This document shows positions 1 through 8,265 of a DNA stretch of 22,124 nt, one piece after another (positions within the stretch are counted from its first letter, which is position 1; the number at the start of each line of letters is the position of its first letter). Under the pieces are notes generated by a model that worked only from the letters and a program-made list of their open reading frames with translations, made no database searches and was not told the origin of the DNA. The translations under genes and the position numbers were made by a program. This stretch comes from a virus. The DNA is taken from the IMG/VR virus record IMGVR_UViG_3300009408_000035, positions 1-22,124 of that record, one strand, 5' to 3'.

Positions 1-437
1 GCGGCAATGTCAGACATACCACTCACTGTAGCTGCGATTAACTTATTAACCTGCGTAGCCCAAAACGCGCCAATCTTTTCAAGTACCAAACGGTTAGGCT
101 CATTACTCGCCATCAAATCTTTTTCGATTGTGCGAATAGCCCACCACTGATTACCGTAAAAAGTCTTAACTGTGTATGCGTCAAAAACACCTTCAAGACT
201 TGCGGCAACTGTATCGCTTGCATCACCAAAGTTCTGCTCTGCCCATGCAATATCAACCAAGCCCAAAGTAAGCGTTGACTGAACATTGCCGTAATCCATT
301 GCATCAAGAATGGCTTTAGCTTGGTCACTTGCTGAACCTACCAAACCATCCTGAAACAACCGATTTACTGCTGTTGCTTTCTGAAAGCTAGACGACTTCC
401 AGTTGTTATTTTGAATCACATCTGCAATTAGTGCCAT
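1..437 (-). CDS. Major capsid (coat) protein, N-terminal part
   Basis: The gene opens at an ATG (435-437) preceded by a good Shine-Dalgarno (AGGAG) and runs off the left edge, so only about 145 N-terminal residues are visible. The protein begins MALIADVIQ and has the look of tailed-phage coat proteins: an N-terminal arm with a T/L-rich 'VQSTLTLG' stretch, a segment around residues 97-112 rich in Trp and charged residues (QWWAIRTIEKDL), and a helix 'FWATQVNKLIAATVSG' like the long spine-type helix of these proteins. It is the last gene seen of a packaging-head operon in the order TerS, TerL, portal, head morphogenesis, scaffold-like, which is exactly where a major capsid gene is expected. The family call rests on position and general resemblance. 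The gap from the preceding gene (438-516) holds only the ribosome binding site and no supported gene. Confidence 0.72.
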   Translation of the reverse strand, partial: MALIADVIQNNNWKSSSFQKATAVNRLFQDGLVGSASDQAKAILDAMDYGNVQSTLTLGLVDIAWAEQNFGDASDTVAASLEGVFDAYTVKTFYGNQWWAIRTIEKDLMASNEPNRLVLEKIGAFWATQVNKLIAATVSGMSDIA

Positions 438-516
438 GATTTTTTCTCCTGTTTTTTTATTAAGTTATTCACCACAGCAATCCAACCGTGTACACACTAT
501 GAAATCCATCAAATCA

Positions 517-1212
517 TTATGGAACGAAGTCACCACCTGTTGTTCGCGTACCACCTTGGCGTTTATCCGCACCACTGTCCTGAACCGAAATATCAAAGAA
601 CATACTTTCGTTTGATTCTTTTTCCTTCGCCTGCATTTCAGCAATAATACCATCCAATGTAGCATCTTTACCACCAATGCGGCGAGTAGTGCCATCTTCG
701 TTTTTGAAGATAATCTTACCATCTTCAAATACTGCCTGTTTCTTAATCGCATCCATCAAGTAAGGCGTTGCATTCGTTTTCGCCTTGTACTTCGGAAGCA
801 ATACAGCAACATCTTTTTCCAACGCCACACCAAGAACTTGTGACTTTAACTGGTTGCGCTCTGCGTCAAACCCTAAAGACATATCCTCAACCTCTTTTTT
901 CAGGTTGGCGATTTCAGTTTCAGCGATAGTCAACGCTTCTGTTTTATCAACGCCTTTTTTGGCTTTGATTGCTGCAATAGCATCATCAACATTATCCGCA
1001 TCAATATCAATACCCAGCTTAGAACCAATATCCTTTAGCTTTGACTTAATCTTGTCGCGTGTGCCGATAGCATCAAGCTTTGCCGCCTCATGCTTGGTAA
1101 CTTCACCATCCAGCGAAGTAATCTTACCCATAGCAGCTTCAGCAAACTTTTTAGCTTCTTCTTTTTTGCTCTCATCTACCAATGCAAGCATTTTCAAAAG
1201 TTCTTCCCACAT
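517..1212 (-). CDS. Scaffold-like / capsid assembly protein
   Basis: This 231-residue protein is very rich in Lys, Glu, Ala and Asp. It is probably mostly helical with coiled-coil segments (about residues 10-60 and 85-125), followed by a compact part (about 130-200, with 'LPKYKAKTNATPYLMDAIKK' and 'GGKDATLDGIIAEMQAKE') and a Gly/Thr/Arg-rich tail. That build is typical of phage scaffolding proteins, which occupy the inside of the procapsid and leave before DNA packaging. Position supports it: it lies between the head-morphogenesis gene and the major capsid gene. It is a little larger than the smallest scaffolds and I see no protease catalytic motif, so I prefer scaffold to protease. The function is inferred from composition and context only. 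Confidence 0.62.
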   Translation of the reverse strand: MWEELLKMLALVDESKKEEAKKFAEAAMGKITSLDGEVTKHEAAKLDAIGTRDKIKSKLKDIGSKLGIDIDADNVDDAIAAIKAKKGVDKTEALTIAETEIANLKKEVEDMSLGFDAERNQLKSQVLGVALEKDVAVLLPKYKAKTNATPYLMDAIKKQAVFEDGKIIFKNEDGTTRRIGGKDATLDGIIAEMQAKEKESNESMFFDISVQDSGADKRQGGTRTTGGDFVP

Positions 1213-1287
1213 AATTACACTCCAGCAATTTTTTTATCCAACTCATCGCAACATAGTATTGCTGAAGGCATCTTGCAACCAAATCGT

Positions 1288-2187
1288 TTAACTTTTTATG
1301 TTTGACAACCGTTTTCTTGATTTAATTCCCAACCTCTTAACTATTTCTTCGTTGGTGAAAAACCTCTTGCCTTTGATGTCAATATACCTTGCAACCTTAG
1401 CTTTACCGCCTGACCATAACCTGTACTTTTCAATACCCATTATATCTTTCGCTATGTGAGGATTCCTTCTCAAGAAAGTCTCAATCTTGTCGCCTTTATA
1501 CTTGGTAATATTTACACCTTCATACACCGTGAGCAATATTGACCTGCAATTAGGGTGGCGCGGTGGACGTTCAGGAACATTCACACGACTGCCGTATTTC
1601 TTCTTGGTATAAAATCTATTGTGCAGCCCGATACATATTGCACTTGTCTTGTTATCCAGTACCGCAACACTTATCCAGCCCCTTATCTTTGACCGACCCT
1701 TAGCATCAACCTTTTCATAAGCGTGTTCACGACCTGCTTTCGCTTCAGTCCTGTAAAACGCCTCAGTCTGCCGAATGTACTTGTCCACTTCATTGCGAAT
1801 CAAATCACGAACAGATTTACCATCCTTCAGCAGTTCCTTAGCCCTTGCCATGAATGATACTGTCCTATGCCTGTTACCAGCTATGCGATTCCTGATATTC
1901 TCAGCGAACGTGAACCCTGCCATTGATTCAGCACCAAGACTGAAGCTCTTTCGTTCGCCAGTTATGTATTCAGCTTGGTCTTCAATCATTTGCTGGATTC
2001 CAGCTTCCAACTGTGTATCCATCTGGTAGCTATGTATGTATCGCTTGATGGTCTTTATCGTATCACCAGCTTGCAATGCACCAACTATGTATATCAGCAA
2101 TGCCTTCCACGCATCTGAGCCATTATCCTGAATCTTTTGCTGTTCAGAATATATCTCAATGGCAACAACCTCATCGAACGAAAGCAT
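1288..2187 (-). CDS. Phage head morphogenesis protein, Mu F / SPP1 gp7-like
   Basis: This 299-residue protein carries the C-terminal signature of the Mu gpF / SPP1 gp7 minor head family. Around residues 130-225 are a helical 'YRTEAKAGREHAYEKVDAKG' stretch, 'VLDNKTSAICIGLHN' and 'PPRHPNCRSILL', matching the family pattern of a D-x-R/K-T-S-x-x-C segment followed by P-x-H-x-N-C-R. Family members sit in the capsid interior near the portal and act in head assembly. Its ATG shares one base with the stop codon of the portal gene (TAATG), so translation is coupled. The 75-base gap to the next gene holds only an unconvincing 18-codon reading frame. Confidence 0.85.
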   Translation of the reverse strand: MLSFDEVVAIEIYSEQQKIQDNGSDAWKALLIYIVGALQAGDTIKTIKRYIHSYQMDTQLEAGIQQMIEDQAEYITGERKSFSLGAESMAGFTFAENIRNRIAGNRHRTVSFMARAKELLKDGKSVRDLIRNEVDKYIRQTEAFYRTEAKAGREHAYEKVDAKGRSKIRGWISVAVLDNKTSAICIGLHNRFYTKKKYGSRVNVPERPPRHPNCRSILLTVYEGVNITKYKGDKIETFLRRNPHIAKDIMGIEKYRLWSGGKAKVARYIDIKGKRFFTNEEIVKRLGIKSRKRLSNIKS

Positions 2188-3476
2188 TATGCATTACTCT
2201 CCAGCTTACCTTTCTCATCGGCAGCATTGAAATCCTGAGATAATATATTGGCAACCTTCAATTTCTCCCAAAAAGTCTCACGGCTCAAATCACCCGACAA
2301 CACAAGCTCATGCAGTAACTTCAACTGGCTATCACTGAACAATACATCATCAAACTCTTTCTTAAACTCAATGAAGGCATCGGCTGGAAGCGTTTTGTTC
2401 TCAAGCTCTGCAACGAACCCAAATACACGGTTCATCTTAGCCTCAAGCTCTGTTGCAACATCACCAAGATATGATGTATTTTTGCTTTGTGATTGCTGTG
2501 CATCCACCACCGTATTGTTGTTTTCCTTCTGCAATAGACTGAATGACAACCTATCAATCTGCTTGCCAAGATTATCAATCTTACCTTCAATCTTCGTTAC
2601 GCCCTCACCAGTGATTTCAGCATACTCAAAACCTTCCTTTGACTTATCACTGAATACCAACCCTTCTTTCACCCCAACGACCAGCTTGCCTTCCCCAATC
2701 TCACCGTAAAACACTGGAACTGGATTCCCTACAACACTAAGAATATTCCCTAACGTGCTTTCAAGGTTCAACATCACTTTATTCAGTTCGGCAATATCAA
2801 ACATCCTTGGGATAACCTCAAAGTCTGAAACCAACCTACCTGTAATAATCGCAACAACTGGAATATCAGTAAGCGTATTCGCCCACTCATCCTTCAGTGA
2901 TATTTCCTTCTCACCATCATCCATATACCAAATTTCACCGCCGCCAACTTTGAACACAACATGACGTTCAATAGTTTTCGTTCCGAATACCCCATCTTTT
3001 TGCTCTATGACTTCTTTAAACACCATCTGAGTAACTTTGTTACCATCCATTTGATATGTGATAAAGTCTTCAGCCTTAAAATGCTGTAAATACGCCCTGT
3101 TCAAATCCTTGTCAGTTAGCGCAGCAACAAACGATAAGCCGCTAACCAGTGAATCCTCAGTAATACCCTTAACGAACTTGGCAAACGAGTTGCCCTTTAG
3201 GTCAACATTCTGCATATCAAAATTATCAAACCCTTTTGGCGTTGGTTCTTTCCGAGTAACAAGCCCTGATATGCCGCTGATAATCGGTGCAAACATATTT
3301 ACGAATGCAGTGTTTGCCAGCCTTACATCATAACCAGCTTGGTCTTCACGATTCCATTTAGGCACATAAGTTTCATTCAGTACACGCAATGCGCCAATGA
3401 AGAAATCACGGCAAATCTTTATATTGTCACTCATGTCCTTCAACTTCTTCATCTTCACGTTTGGTAAATCAGCCAT
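2187..3476 (-). CDS. Portal protein (DUF4055-like)
   Basis: This 429-residue protein fits phage portals of the DUF4055 type. The N-terminal part has 'YVPKWNREDQAGYDVRLANT' followed by 'NMFAPIISGISGLVTRKEP', like the W-x(n)-Y-x-x-R-L...N....I.G..G...R pattern I associate with that family. The centre is beta-rich, and the C-terminal third (about 280-400) has long helices. Portals form the dodecameric ring at the capsid vertex through which DNA is pumped by the terminase. The gene lies two bases after the large terminase and overlaps the head-morphogenesis gene by one base. I identified it by order and motif resemblance, not alignment. Confidence 0.8.
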   Translation of the reverse strand: MADLPNVKMKKLKDMSDNIKICRDFFIGALRVLNETYVPKWNREDQAGYDVRLANTAFVNMFAPIISGISGLVTRKEPTPKGFDNFDMQNVDLKGNSFAKFVKGITEDSLVSGLSFVAALTDKDLNRAYLQHFKAEDFITYQMDGNKVTQMVFKEVIEQKDGVFGTKTIERHVVFKVGGGEIWYMDDGEKEISLKDEWANTLTDIPVVAIITGRLVSDFEVIPRMFDIAELNKVMLNLESTLGNILSVVGNPVPVFYGEIGEGKLVVGVKEGLVFSDKSKEGFEYAEITGEGVTKIEGKIDNLGKQIDRLSFSLLQKENNNTVVDAQQSQSKNTSYLGDVATELEAKMNRVFGFVAELENKTLPADAFIEFKKEFDDVLFSDSQLKLLHELVLSGDLSRETFWEKLKVANILSQDFNAADEKGKLESNA

Positions 3477-3478
3477 CT

Positions 3479-4876
3479 TTATCTCCTAAGTACGCTTGGC
3501 GTTTTAACCACCTTCGCAGCCTTTTTCACATCGGTCAAATTCTCAACGCAATCTGACAATGTATCAACCATGTCATCATGTGTAGCCAATGGAAAACCCT
3601 CAAGCTCTTTAAACAACTCATCATTCCACTTAGCCCTCATTATCCTGATATTTCCTATCCCAGCCTGAGCCGATGCAGGTGCAGCACGCACCTCTTTTGA
3701 GCCTGTAACCCTATGCGATTCCACACTGTAACCTGCAACCGCCCTAATATAATCTGCCGCCACAACCTTACCAGCACTTCCAGCGTCTTCAGGTATATGC
3801 CCTACGCATTCTTTCCCATCTTGCTTAGTAGTGTTTACAAAAAGCTCTTTAACCTTCACAGGCGGCATCCTGACACGCTTAATGTCTATCACGTAAATAA
3901 TACCAGCCTCATCAATGCCAGCCTTCATGCCTACAGTCCAATCAGGGTCAGGATTTGTTTCACTTACTGGCGTAGCAGCCAAATCCCAACAACGCACAAC
4001 ATGCTTCATCTTCGGCAGTGCATCAACAACTTCAAACGTGGAACGGTCAAAATAGTCACCAGCACCAGCCCTGATATTCCAGTTGCCGCCTAGCAACCTT
4101 TCCCTATCAACCCTTGGTAATGCTTCAAGATTCGTTATGTAGTTAGGGTCTTCCTTAAGCAGGATTTTATTATCGTAAACATTAGATGCTATGAAAGAAA
4201 ATGACTTTGCCTTTGTCGCATACATAGGCGGTATCGGAGGGAACGCCTTGTCAGCCTCTTCCTGTGTATCAAACCAATATATCTCATCATTCTGATGCAC
4301 AAACCAGCGCACAACACCACTACGCTCTTCAATGGCAAAGCCATTATCATCAATCCACCAATCTACAAGCTGCCTTACCCAACTATCAGGGTCAGGATTG
4401 CATGTTGCTCTCATGTACGGCTTAACACCGCAAACACTTCGATTCCTAGAAAGCATGTAAAAAAACATTTTCTTCGTAAAATGAGTAAGCTCATCAAATA
4501 TAATCAACGGTATCTGAGTTCCCTGCCAATCAATCAGGTCTGCATTCCGCGCCAAATATGCAAAAGACACCTTGCTATTAAACGCATTCCACTTGAATAA
4601 CTTACTATTATTGTTTGGCTTACCTGCCATCAATGGGTACACGCTCATTGCCGTATCCCATAACCCCCCCTCTTTTTCAATTTGCGTAATACTTTTCCTG
4701 AAAATAACAGCACCAAACCCTTTAACGCAAACCCCTCTCCCAGCTTCAAGAATTACACCATAAGTTTTACCACCTCCAGCGGCACCACCATAAACAACAA
4801 TATCTGCCGTACTTGATAAAAACTCAGTCTGCTTCCCTTCCTGCGGCGCAATCTTCCTTACCCTTAGCTTTGCCAC
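3479..4876 (-). CDS. terL: Terminase large subunit (packaging ATPase/nuclease)
   Basis: This 465-residue protein is the DNA-packaging motor. The N-terminal ATPase shows Walker A GGAAGGGKT at residues 30-38 and Walker B LIIFDE with the catalytic acid pair at 128-129. The C-terminal RNase H-like nuclease starts near residue 290 with 'RCWDLAAT', where the Asp is the expected metal ligand; later acidic residues include the 'IPEDAGSAG' segment and the Asp-rich 'THDDMVDTLSD' near the C-terminus. The length is normal for the family. The start is a GTG at 4876 with only a weak ribosome binding site; an overlapping ATG one base upstream is out of frame. Upstream lies a 32-base gap to terS holding a 12-bp palindrome. 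Function is well established for the family. Confidence 0.95.
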   Translation of the reverse strand: MAKLRVRKIAPQEGKQTEFLSSTADIVVYGGAAGGGKTYGVILEAGRGVCVKGFGAVIFRKSITQIEKEGGLWDTAMSVYPLMAGKPNNNSKLFKWNAFNSKVSFAYLARNADLIDWQGTQIPLIIFDELTHFTKKMFFYMLSRNRSVCGVKPYMRATCNPDPDSWVRQLVDWWIDDNGFAIEERSGVVRWFVHQNDEIYWFDTQEEADKAFPPIPPMYATKAKSFSFIASNVYDNKILLKEDPNYITNLEALPRVDRERLLGGNWNIRAGAGDYFDRSTFEVVDALPKMKHVVRCWDLAATPVSETNPDPDWTVGMKAGIDEAGIIYVIDIKRVRMPPVKVKELFVNTTKQDGKECVGHIPEDAGSAGKVVAADYIRAVAGYSVESHRVTGSKEVRAAPASAQAGIGNIRIMRAKWNDELFKELEGFPLATHDDMVDTLSDCVENLTDVKKAAKVVKTPSVLRR

Positions 4877-4891
4877 ATTTAACTACCATAC

Positions 4892-4903
4892 ATACATATG
4901 TAT
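4892..4903. repeat. Short perfect palindrome between terS and terL
   Basis: ATACATATGTAT is a 12-base perfect palindrome in the 32-base terS-terL gap, one of the few non-coding stretches in this tightly overlapped operon. It could be a protein-binding site or chance in AT-rich DNA. Nothing else supports a function. Confidence 0.25.
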
Positions 4904-4908
4904 TTCAT

Positions 4909-5259
4909 TCACTTAACCCTTCCGTTATCAGGTAGCACAATCTGCACTGGCACAAATCCTTCAGACGCATCAAGCTCAACTCTTTCTACATAGCCCCTAT
5001 CTTTAGCTTTGGTCTTTAACCAAAATATCTGCGCCGCTACACTGCCACCTTTAATGTTCTTTAATAACTCTGTTTCAACAAAGTCCTTTAATTGCTCTAA
5101 ACTATCACCATATTCTTTTTTATAAGTGTCAGATTTGTCAAGCCATGCGTAATGTGTTTGTCTACTAACCCCAACCATTTTACATGCCGCTGATACATTC
5201 CCTGCTGATTTGGTAAGTGCCTCAATCATATCCTTTTTTTTACCTTTCAAATCACTCAC
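4909..5259 (-). CDS. terS: Terminase small subunit
   Basis: This 116-residue protein has an N-terminal helix-turn-helix (about residues 9-37: 'MIEALTKSAGNVSAACKMVGVSRQTHYAWLDKS') of the kind used by small terminases to recognise packaging DNA. A central helical part follows ('LEQLKDFVETELLKNIKGGSVAAQIFWLKTKAKDRGY'), then a short extended tail. The 'IFWLKTKAKDRGY' signature recurs in phage small terminases. The start is GTG (5257-5259) with AGGAG eight bases upstream. The gene overlaps the end of the ParB-methyltransferase gene by eight bases and lies just before terL, so TerS is translated from the same message as the putative modification genes. Confidence 0.88.
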   Translation of the reverse strand: MSDLKGKKKDMIEALTKSAGNVSAACKMVGVSRQTHYAWLDKSDTYKKEYGDSLEQLKDFVETELLKNIKGGSVAAQIFWLKTKAKDRGYVERVELDASEGFVPVQIVLPDNGRVK

Positions 5260-6637
5260 CGTATATCTCCTTATGCCTTTTAATAAATATCGACAATGCC
5301 CTGTTCCTTAAACTATCTAACCTTCTATCCATATATTTAATGCCAAATTCAAAATTTACTGCTTCAATTAGCTCTTTAATACATACCTTATACTTTGGTT
5401 TTATAACTGTTACCTTGCTGTAGTCTGAATCATCTCTTGCAAATCCGCCCTCAAACATTGCTTGTAGCTCATCCTTACCATGAAACATCTGAACCTTTAC
5501 TTTACTTGCCCCCGATACTTGGTTTTCATCTTTTGTTAGCATGGATGATGTTTTCTTTATATCCCCACAAAAAACCCTATTCCTTGATGATGCAACAAGA
5601 ACCTTTGAGCCTATAGACAAGAACTTAGTTAATACAACCACCTTTTCGACATCCTCTTTGAATGGCACGCTGTTTAATACAGCATTTGAAACTACCGCAT
5701 CATAATATCCATGCTCTTCATAATCATCTAAGAATCTTGTTATATTTTCCCTAGTTTCTTCAATGTCAAATATCCCATTCCTTATTGAAAAGGGTTCAAA
5801 CGGTATAATGCATACCCCTCTTTGTCTCATGTATTTGCTTTGCGCTGTATTACCAGCCCCAAAATCAAGTACCCTTTGATAGTTCCTTTTCATATACTCA
5901 ACTAAAAGTTCCCCTCCTTTCCTTAATGATTCAGGAACAAAACTTTTATATGTATACGGTATATCCCACCTTATAAAATGCCTTCTCTGACCAACCCTCA
6001 CTTTGTCTTTTGACTTTTCAAAGTCGTAAGCTGCCGATATTTCCTTGAAAACATCATTCTTGGCATTCTCTGAAATAACCATCGGTACACACCCAAACAT
6101 ATTCATGTATGTATTTGCTCTCTTCAGCCCATTAACAATACACACCCCATTGCTTATAACTGGCACTATTATCTTGCCCTTTCTATAAAGAATCTCTGAA
6201 ACCTTGCACACACCTTCTTTATCATCATTCATTTCACCGTTATTGGCTGTCATTTCATTTAAAGGTCTAAATATGTCATCTATATCATCAAGAGCCTCTA
6301 AGTAGCCTCTAACATCAATCCCTGCCTTTGTATCCTCACCTTCAATTTCTTGCAAAACCCTGTTGAAATTAAAGTTTACAGCCAGTCTCTTCTCTTCGCT
6401 CCAGCCTTTTGTATTTACGATATTAACTACAATATCACTTACACCCATAGCTATTATTGTTTTCGTCCTTTGGTGTCCTGATAAGATAATGCCCCCTTCA
6501 GTGCAATATACTGGACTTAAAACCCCAAGCTTTCTTATTGACAACTCAATCAGTGAATATAACCCATCTTGTGCAACCCTTGGATTCTCCTTTTCGCCCC
6601 TAAGATGCGCCGCCCTAACCTTTCTTAATGCAAACAT
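5252..6637 (-). CDS. ParB-fold / SAM methyltransferase fusion protein
   Basis: I see three parts in this protein of about 461 residues. Residues 1-105 form a ParB/sulfiredoxin-fold domain with the diagnostic box ILSGHQR (51-57) and a following 'FNFNRVLQEIE' helix. Residues about 145-190 look like a second, degenerate ParB box ('VPVISNGVCIVNGLKRANTYM', ending near 178) that has lost the GHGR histidine. From about 215 on there is a class I methyltransferase with SAM-binding motif VLDFGAG (256-262), a later acidic turn ('IIPFEP') and 'YYDAVVSNAVLNSVP' in place of the motif IV region. ParB domains bind CTP or act on nucleic acid, and such fusions occur in phage DNA-modification genes; the substrate here is unknown. 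I prefer the ATG at 6637 because GGAG lies six bases upstream; an ATG at 6649 lacks a ribosome site. The gene overlaps both neighbours. Confidence 0.72.
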   Translation of the reverse strand: MFALRKVRAAHLRGEKENPRVAQDGLYSLIELSIRKLGVLSPVYCTEGGIILSGHQRTKTIIAMGVSDIVVNIVNTKGWSEEKRLAVNFNFNRVLQEIEGEDTKAGIDVRGYLEALDDIDDIFRPLNEMTANNGEMNDDKEGVCKVSEILYRKGKIIVPVISNGVCIVNGLKRANTYMNMFGCVPMVISENAKNDVFKEISAAYDFEKSKDKVRVGQRRHFIRWDIPYTYKSFVPESLRKGGELLVEYMKRNYQRVLDFGAGNTAQSKYMRQRGVCIIPFEPFSIRNGIFDIEETRENITRFLDDYEEHGYYDAVVSNAVLNSVPFKEDVEKVVVLTKFLSIGSKVLVASSRNRVFCGDIKKTSSMLTKDENQVSGASKVKVQMFHGKDELQAMFEGGFARDDSDYSKVTVIKPKYKVCIKELIEAVNFEFGIKYMDRRLDSLRNRALSIFIKRHKEIYGE

Positions 6638-7037
6638 AATCCTCTCCATCGCTAAAAACTATTAACCCATGCCCTGAACACACATCTGCAAGCACTTCTA
6701 AAAATGTTTTCATATCCATTTTACACGTCGCCCAAATAGCAAAAAAACTAGCGTTTAAATAGCTAGTTTTAACCTTGAAAATAATAACCCTAATCTCACC
6801 CTCGAAAGCCTGAATTATAGACGATATACTTACCTTTAAATCAGATATTACCACGGCATCTATAGAGCCGTCACACTTTGCCTTTATTGCCCCATTCAGT
6901 GCCTTTAATGTTTTCACCCCCACCATATCTGTATTCGTGTGTATACTTTGAATAAATCTTAACGCCACCTTTTCATTTGGTACAAAAATGCCCTCACCAT
7001 CGCACTGCACCGCTATCTTTTTTGATTTACTTAACAT
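6615..7037 (-). CDS. Uncharacterised protein of the modification cassette
   Basis: This 140-residue protein is not one I recognise. It alternates hydrophobic strands and helices in an alpha/beta pattern (for example 'AVVISDL', 'IRVIIFKVK', 'SFFAIWATC', 'HGLIVFS'), has four Cys and no obvious catalytic box. It overlaps the ParB gene upstream by 11 bases and the ParB-methyltransferase downstream by 23-35 bases, so it is part of the same translational chain. The start ATG has GAGG six bases upstream. One possibility is a degenerate Rossmann-like or methyltransferase-like accessory subunit, but I cannot show a SAM motif. Confidence 0.6.
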   Translation of the reverse strand: MLSKSKKIAVQCDGEGIFVPNEKVALRFIQSIHTNTDMVGVKTLKALNGAIKAKCDGSIDAVVISDLKVSISSIIQAFEGEIRVIIFKVKTSYLNASFFAIWATCKMDMKTFLEVLADVCSGHGLIVFSDGEDYVCIKKG

Positions 7038-7590
7038 ATTTAGCCTCTATACACTTTATTCCTCTCCCCTCCATTTCCAGCCTTAAATCTTCCCTGTGCT
7101 TGTCATCACAAACAATCACAAAACATGCTTTTTTATCTACTGTGGTTTTAAATGCTTTCTTTGTCATATCAATGTCTAATATTGATTCAGAGAAAACATC
7201 GACCAGCCCATCAAAACTTAAAACCGAAACATCAAAATCAACATCCTCATCCATTATTCCTGAAACTGTTTTTACAACCATCCCCTTGTCTAAATACCCT
7301 GTCCTTGCAGACTGATTATCAAACAATCTAAACCTGTTTTTTTGGTCTTCAGAAAGCCCCGAAACCATAAGAACCTCCAGTTCAGTTTCCTTGCCTATGT
7401 TTTTCATTGCGCTAACTCGACCATGCCCCGAAAGAATCCTATTGTCTTCATCTATGATTACTGGTGTAACATACCCAACCTGCTTTATTGAAGCCTCAAT
7501 TAAATGATTGTTTTCTTCAGTGTGAATCTTCTCATTATGCTCATCAACCAATAAATCATTTATCTTTAATGTTATAAGTTCCTTTTTCAT
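7027..7590 (-). CDS. ParB/Srx-fold protein
   Basis: This 187-residue protein contains a clear ParB/sulfiredoxin-like domain in its first 100 residues: 'IKQVGYVTPVIIDEDNRILSGHGR' ends in the GHGR box that binds nucleotide (CTP in chromosomal ParB), followed by 'SAMKNIG' and a helical 'FRLFDNQSARTGYLD' segment typical of phage and methyltransferase-linked ParB-like proteins. The last 60 residues form a separate small alpha/beta part. There is no helix-turn-helix for parS binding, so it is not a partition protein. The start has AGGGG five bases upstream of ATG. It sits between a CmoA-like enzyme and a second ParB-fold protein, which points to nucleic-acid modification. Confidence 0.8.
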   Translation of the reverse strand: MKKELITLKINDLLVDEHNEKIHTEENNHLIEASIKQVGYVTPVIIDEDNRILSGHGRVSAMKNIGKETELEVLMVSGLSEDQKNRFRLFDNQSARTGYLDKGMVVKTVSGIMDEDVDFDVSVLSFDGLVDVFSESILDIDMTKKAFKTTVDKKACFVIVCDDKHREDLRLEMEGRGIKCIEAKYVK

Positions 7591-7599
7591 TTTCGCCCC

Positions 7600-8265
7600 T
7601 TATTTTATAGCCAAAATTCCTGCAAACATCATATCCTTCCAAATTATATCAACGTGGCTAAACCCTGCTGAGTAAAGCATTTTCTCAATCTCGCTTCTTT
7701 TCTTAATCATCATCATTCCCCTGAGCGTGACCTCTTTATCTAAAATCTCATCGCCGCTAAAATCCGCCCTTTTGAACTGATAATACATGCTGTTCATCAT
7801 GCCATCAATTACTGTTGATTCACCATAGGTTTTTTCAGCAATTATCAATGCCCCTCCATCATTCATCCCCTCATAAATTTTATTTATTAACCATTGTCTT
7901 TTTCTCATTTCAATAAACTGCAAGGTAAATAACATTATCGCAAAGCCAATATCTTCATATTCGTATAGCAATGCGCTCTCTTTGAATACATTAACCCCAT
8001 CTTCTTCAAGCTTCTTGTGAAAGCTACCTTCAACTTCTATGCCTGTAACTTTGTACCCTTTCGCGCTAAGAGCCTTTACTATGCGCCCATCACTGCACCC
8101 AACATCAACCGCTCGTCCCCCTGACATTAAAAAGAAATCTGCAATCTCCATGCACATATCATTTATTCTTTTATATGATGGTATACTTGCGTTGATATGC
8201 TTGTGAAAATCGTCACCTGTATACCCTCCAAAACCTTTAAACTTACCCATTGCATAAAACCTCAT
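7600..8265 (-). CDS. CmoA-like (carboxy-SAM synthase family) SAM-binding enzyme
   Basis: This 221-residue protein resembles bacterial CmoA along most of its length. Matches to E. coli CmoA from memory include 'SIPSYKRI' (27-34; CmoA SVPGYSNI), SAM motif 'VDVGCSDG' (53-60; CmoA YDLGCSLG), 'FTLQFIE' (113-119; CmoA FTLQFLE), 'KIYEGMNDGGALIIAEK' (129-145; CmoA KIYQGLNPGGALVLSEK) and 'FKRA' (164-167). CmoA makes carboxy-SAM from SAM and prephenate for wobble-uridine modification of tRNA. In my alignment the CmoA carboxylate-binding Arg199 corresponds to Glu178 here ('ILDKEVTL' against 'ISQKRSML'), so the product may differ from carboxy-SAM. An internal ATG at 8250 with GAGG upstream is an alternative start. 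The gene overlaps the HAD-like gene by 23 bases. The family call is firm; the reaction is inference. Confidence 0.78.
   Translation of the reverse strand: MRFYAMGKFKGFGGYTGDDFHKHINASIPSYKRINDMCMEIADFFLMSGGRAVDVGCSDGRIVKALSAKGYKVTGIEVEGSFHKKLEEDGVNVFKESALLYEYEDIGFAIMLFTLQFIEMRKRQWLINKIYEGMNDGGALIIAEKTYGESTVIDGMMNSMYYQFKRADFSGDEILDKEVTLRGMMMIKKRSEIEKMLYSAGFSHVDIIWKDMMFAGILAIK

Noticed and set aside
1215-1271. 18-residue frame (MPSAILCCDELDKKIAGV) between head morphogenesis and scaffold genes, briefly considered as a Com-like zinc peptide
   Set aside because: No ribosome site and too few Cys in the right spacing to support a Com-like fold.
7027-7590. Partition system ParB
   Set aside because: It has the GHGR fold but no helix-turn-helix or ParA partner, and lies in a modification-like cassette.
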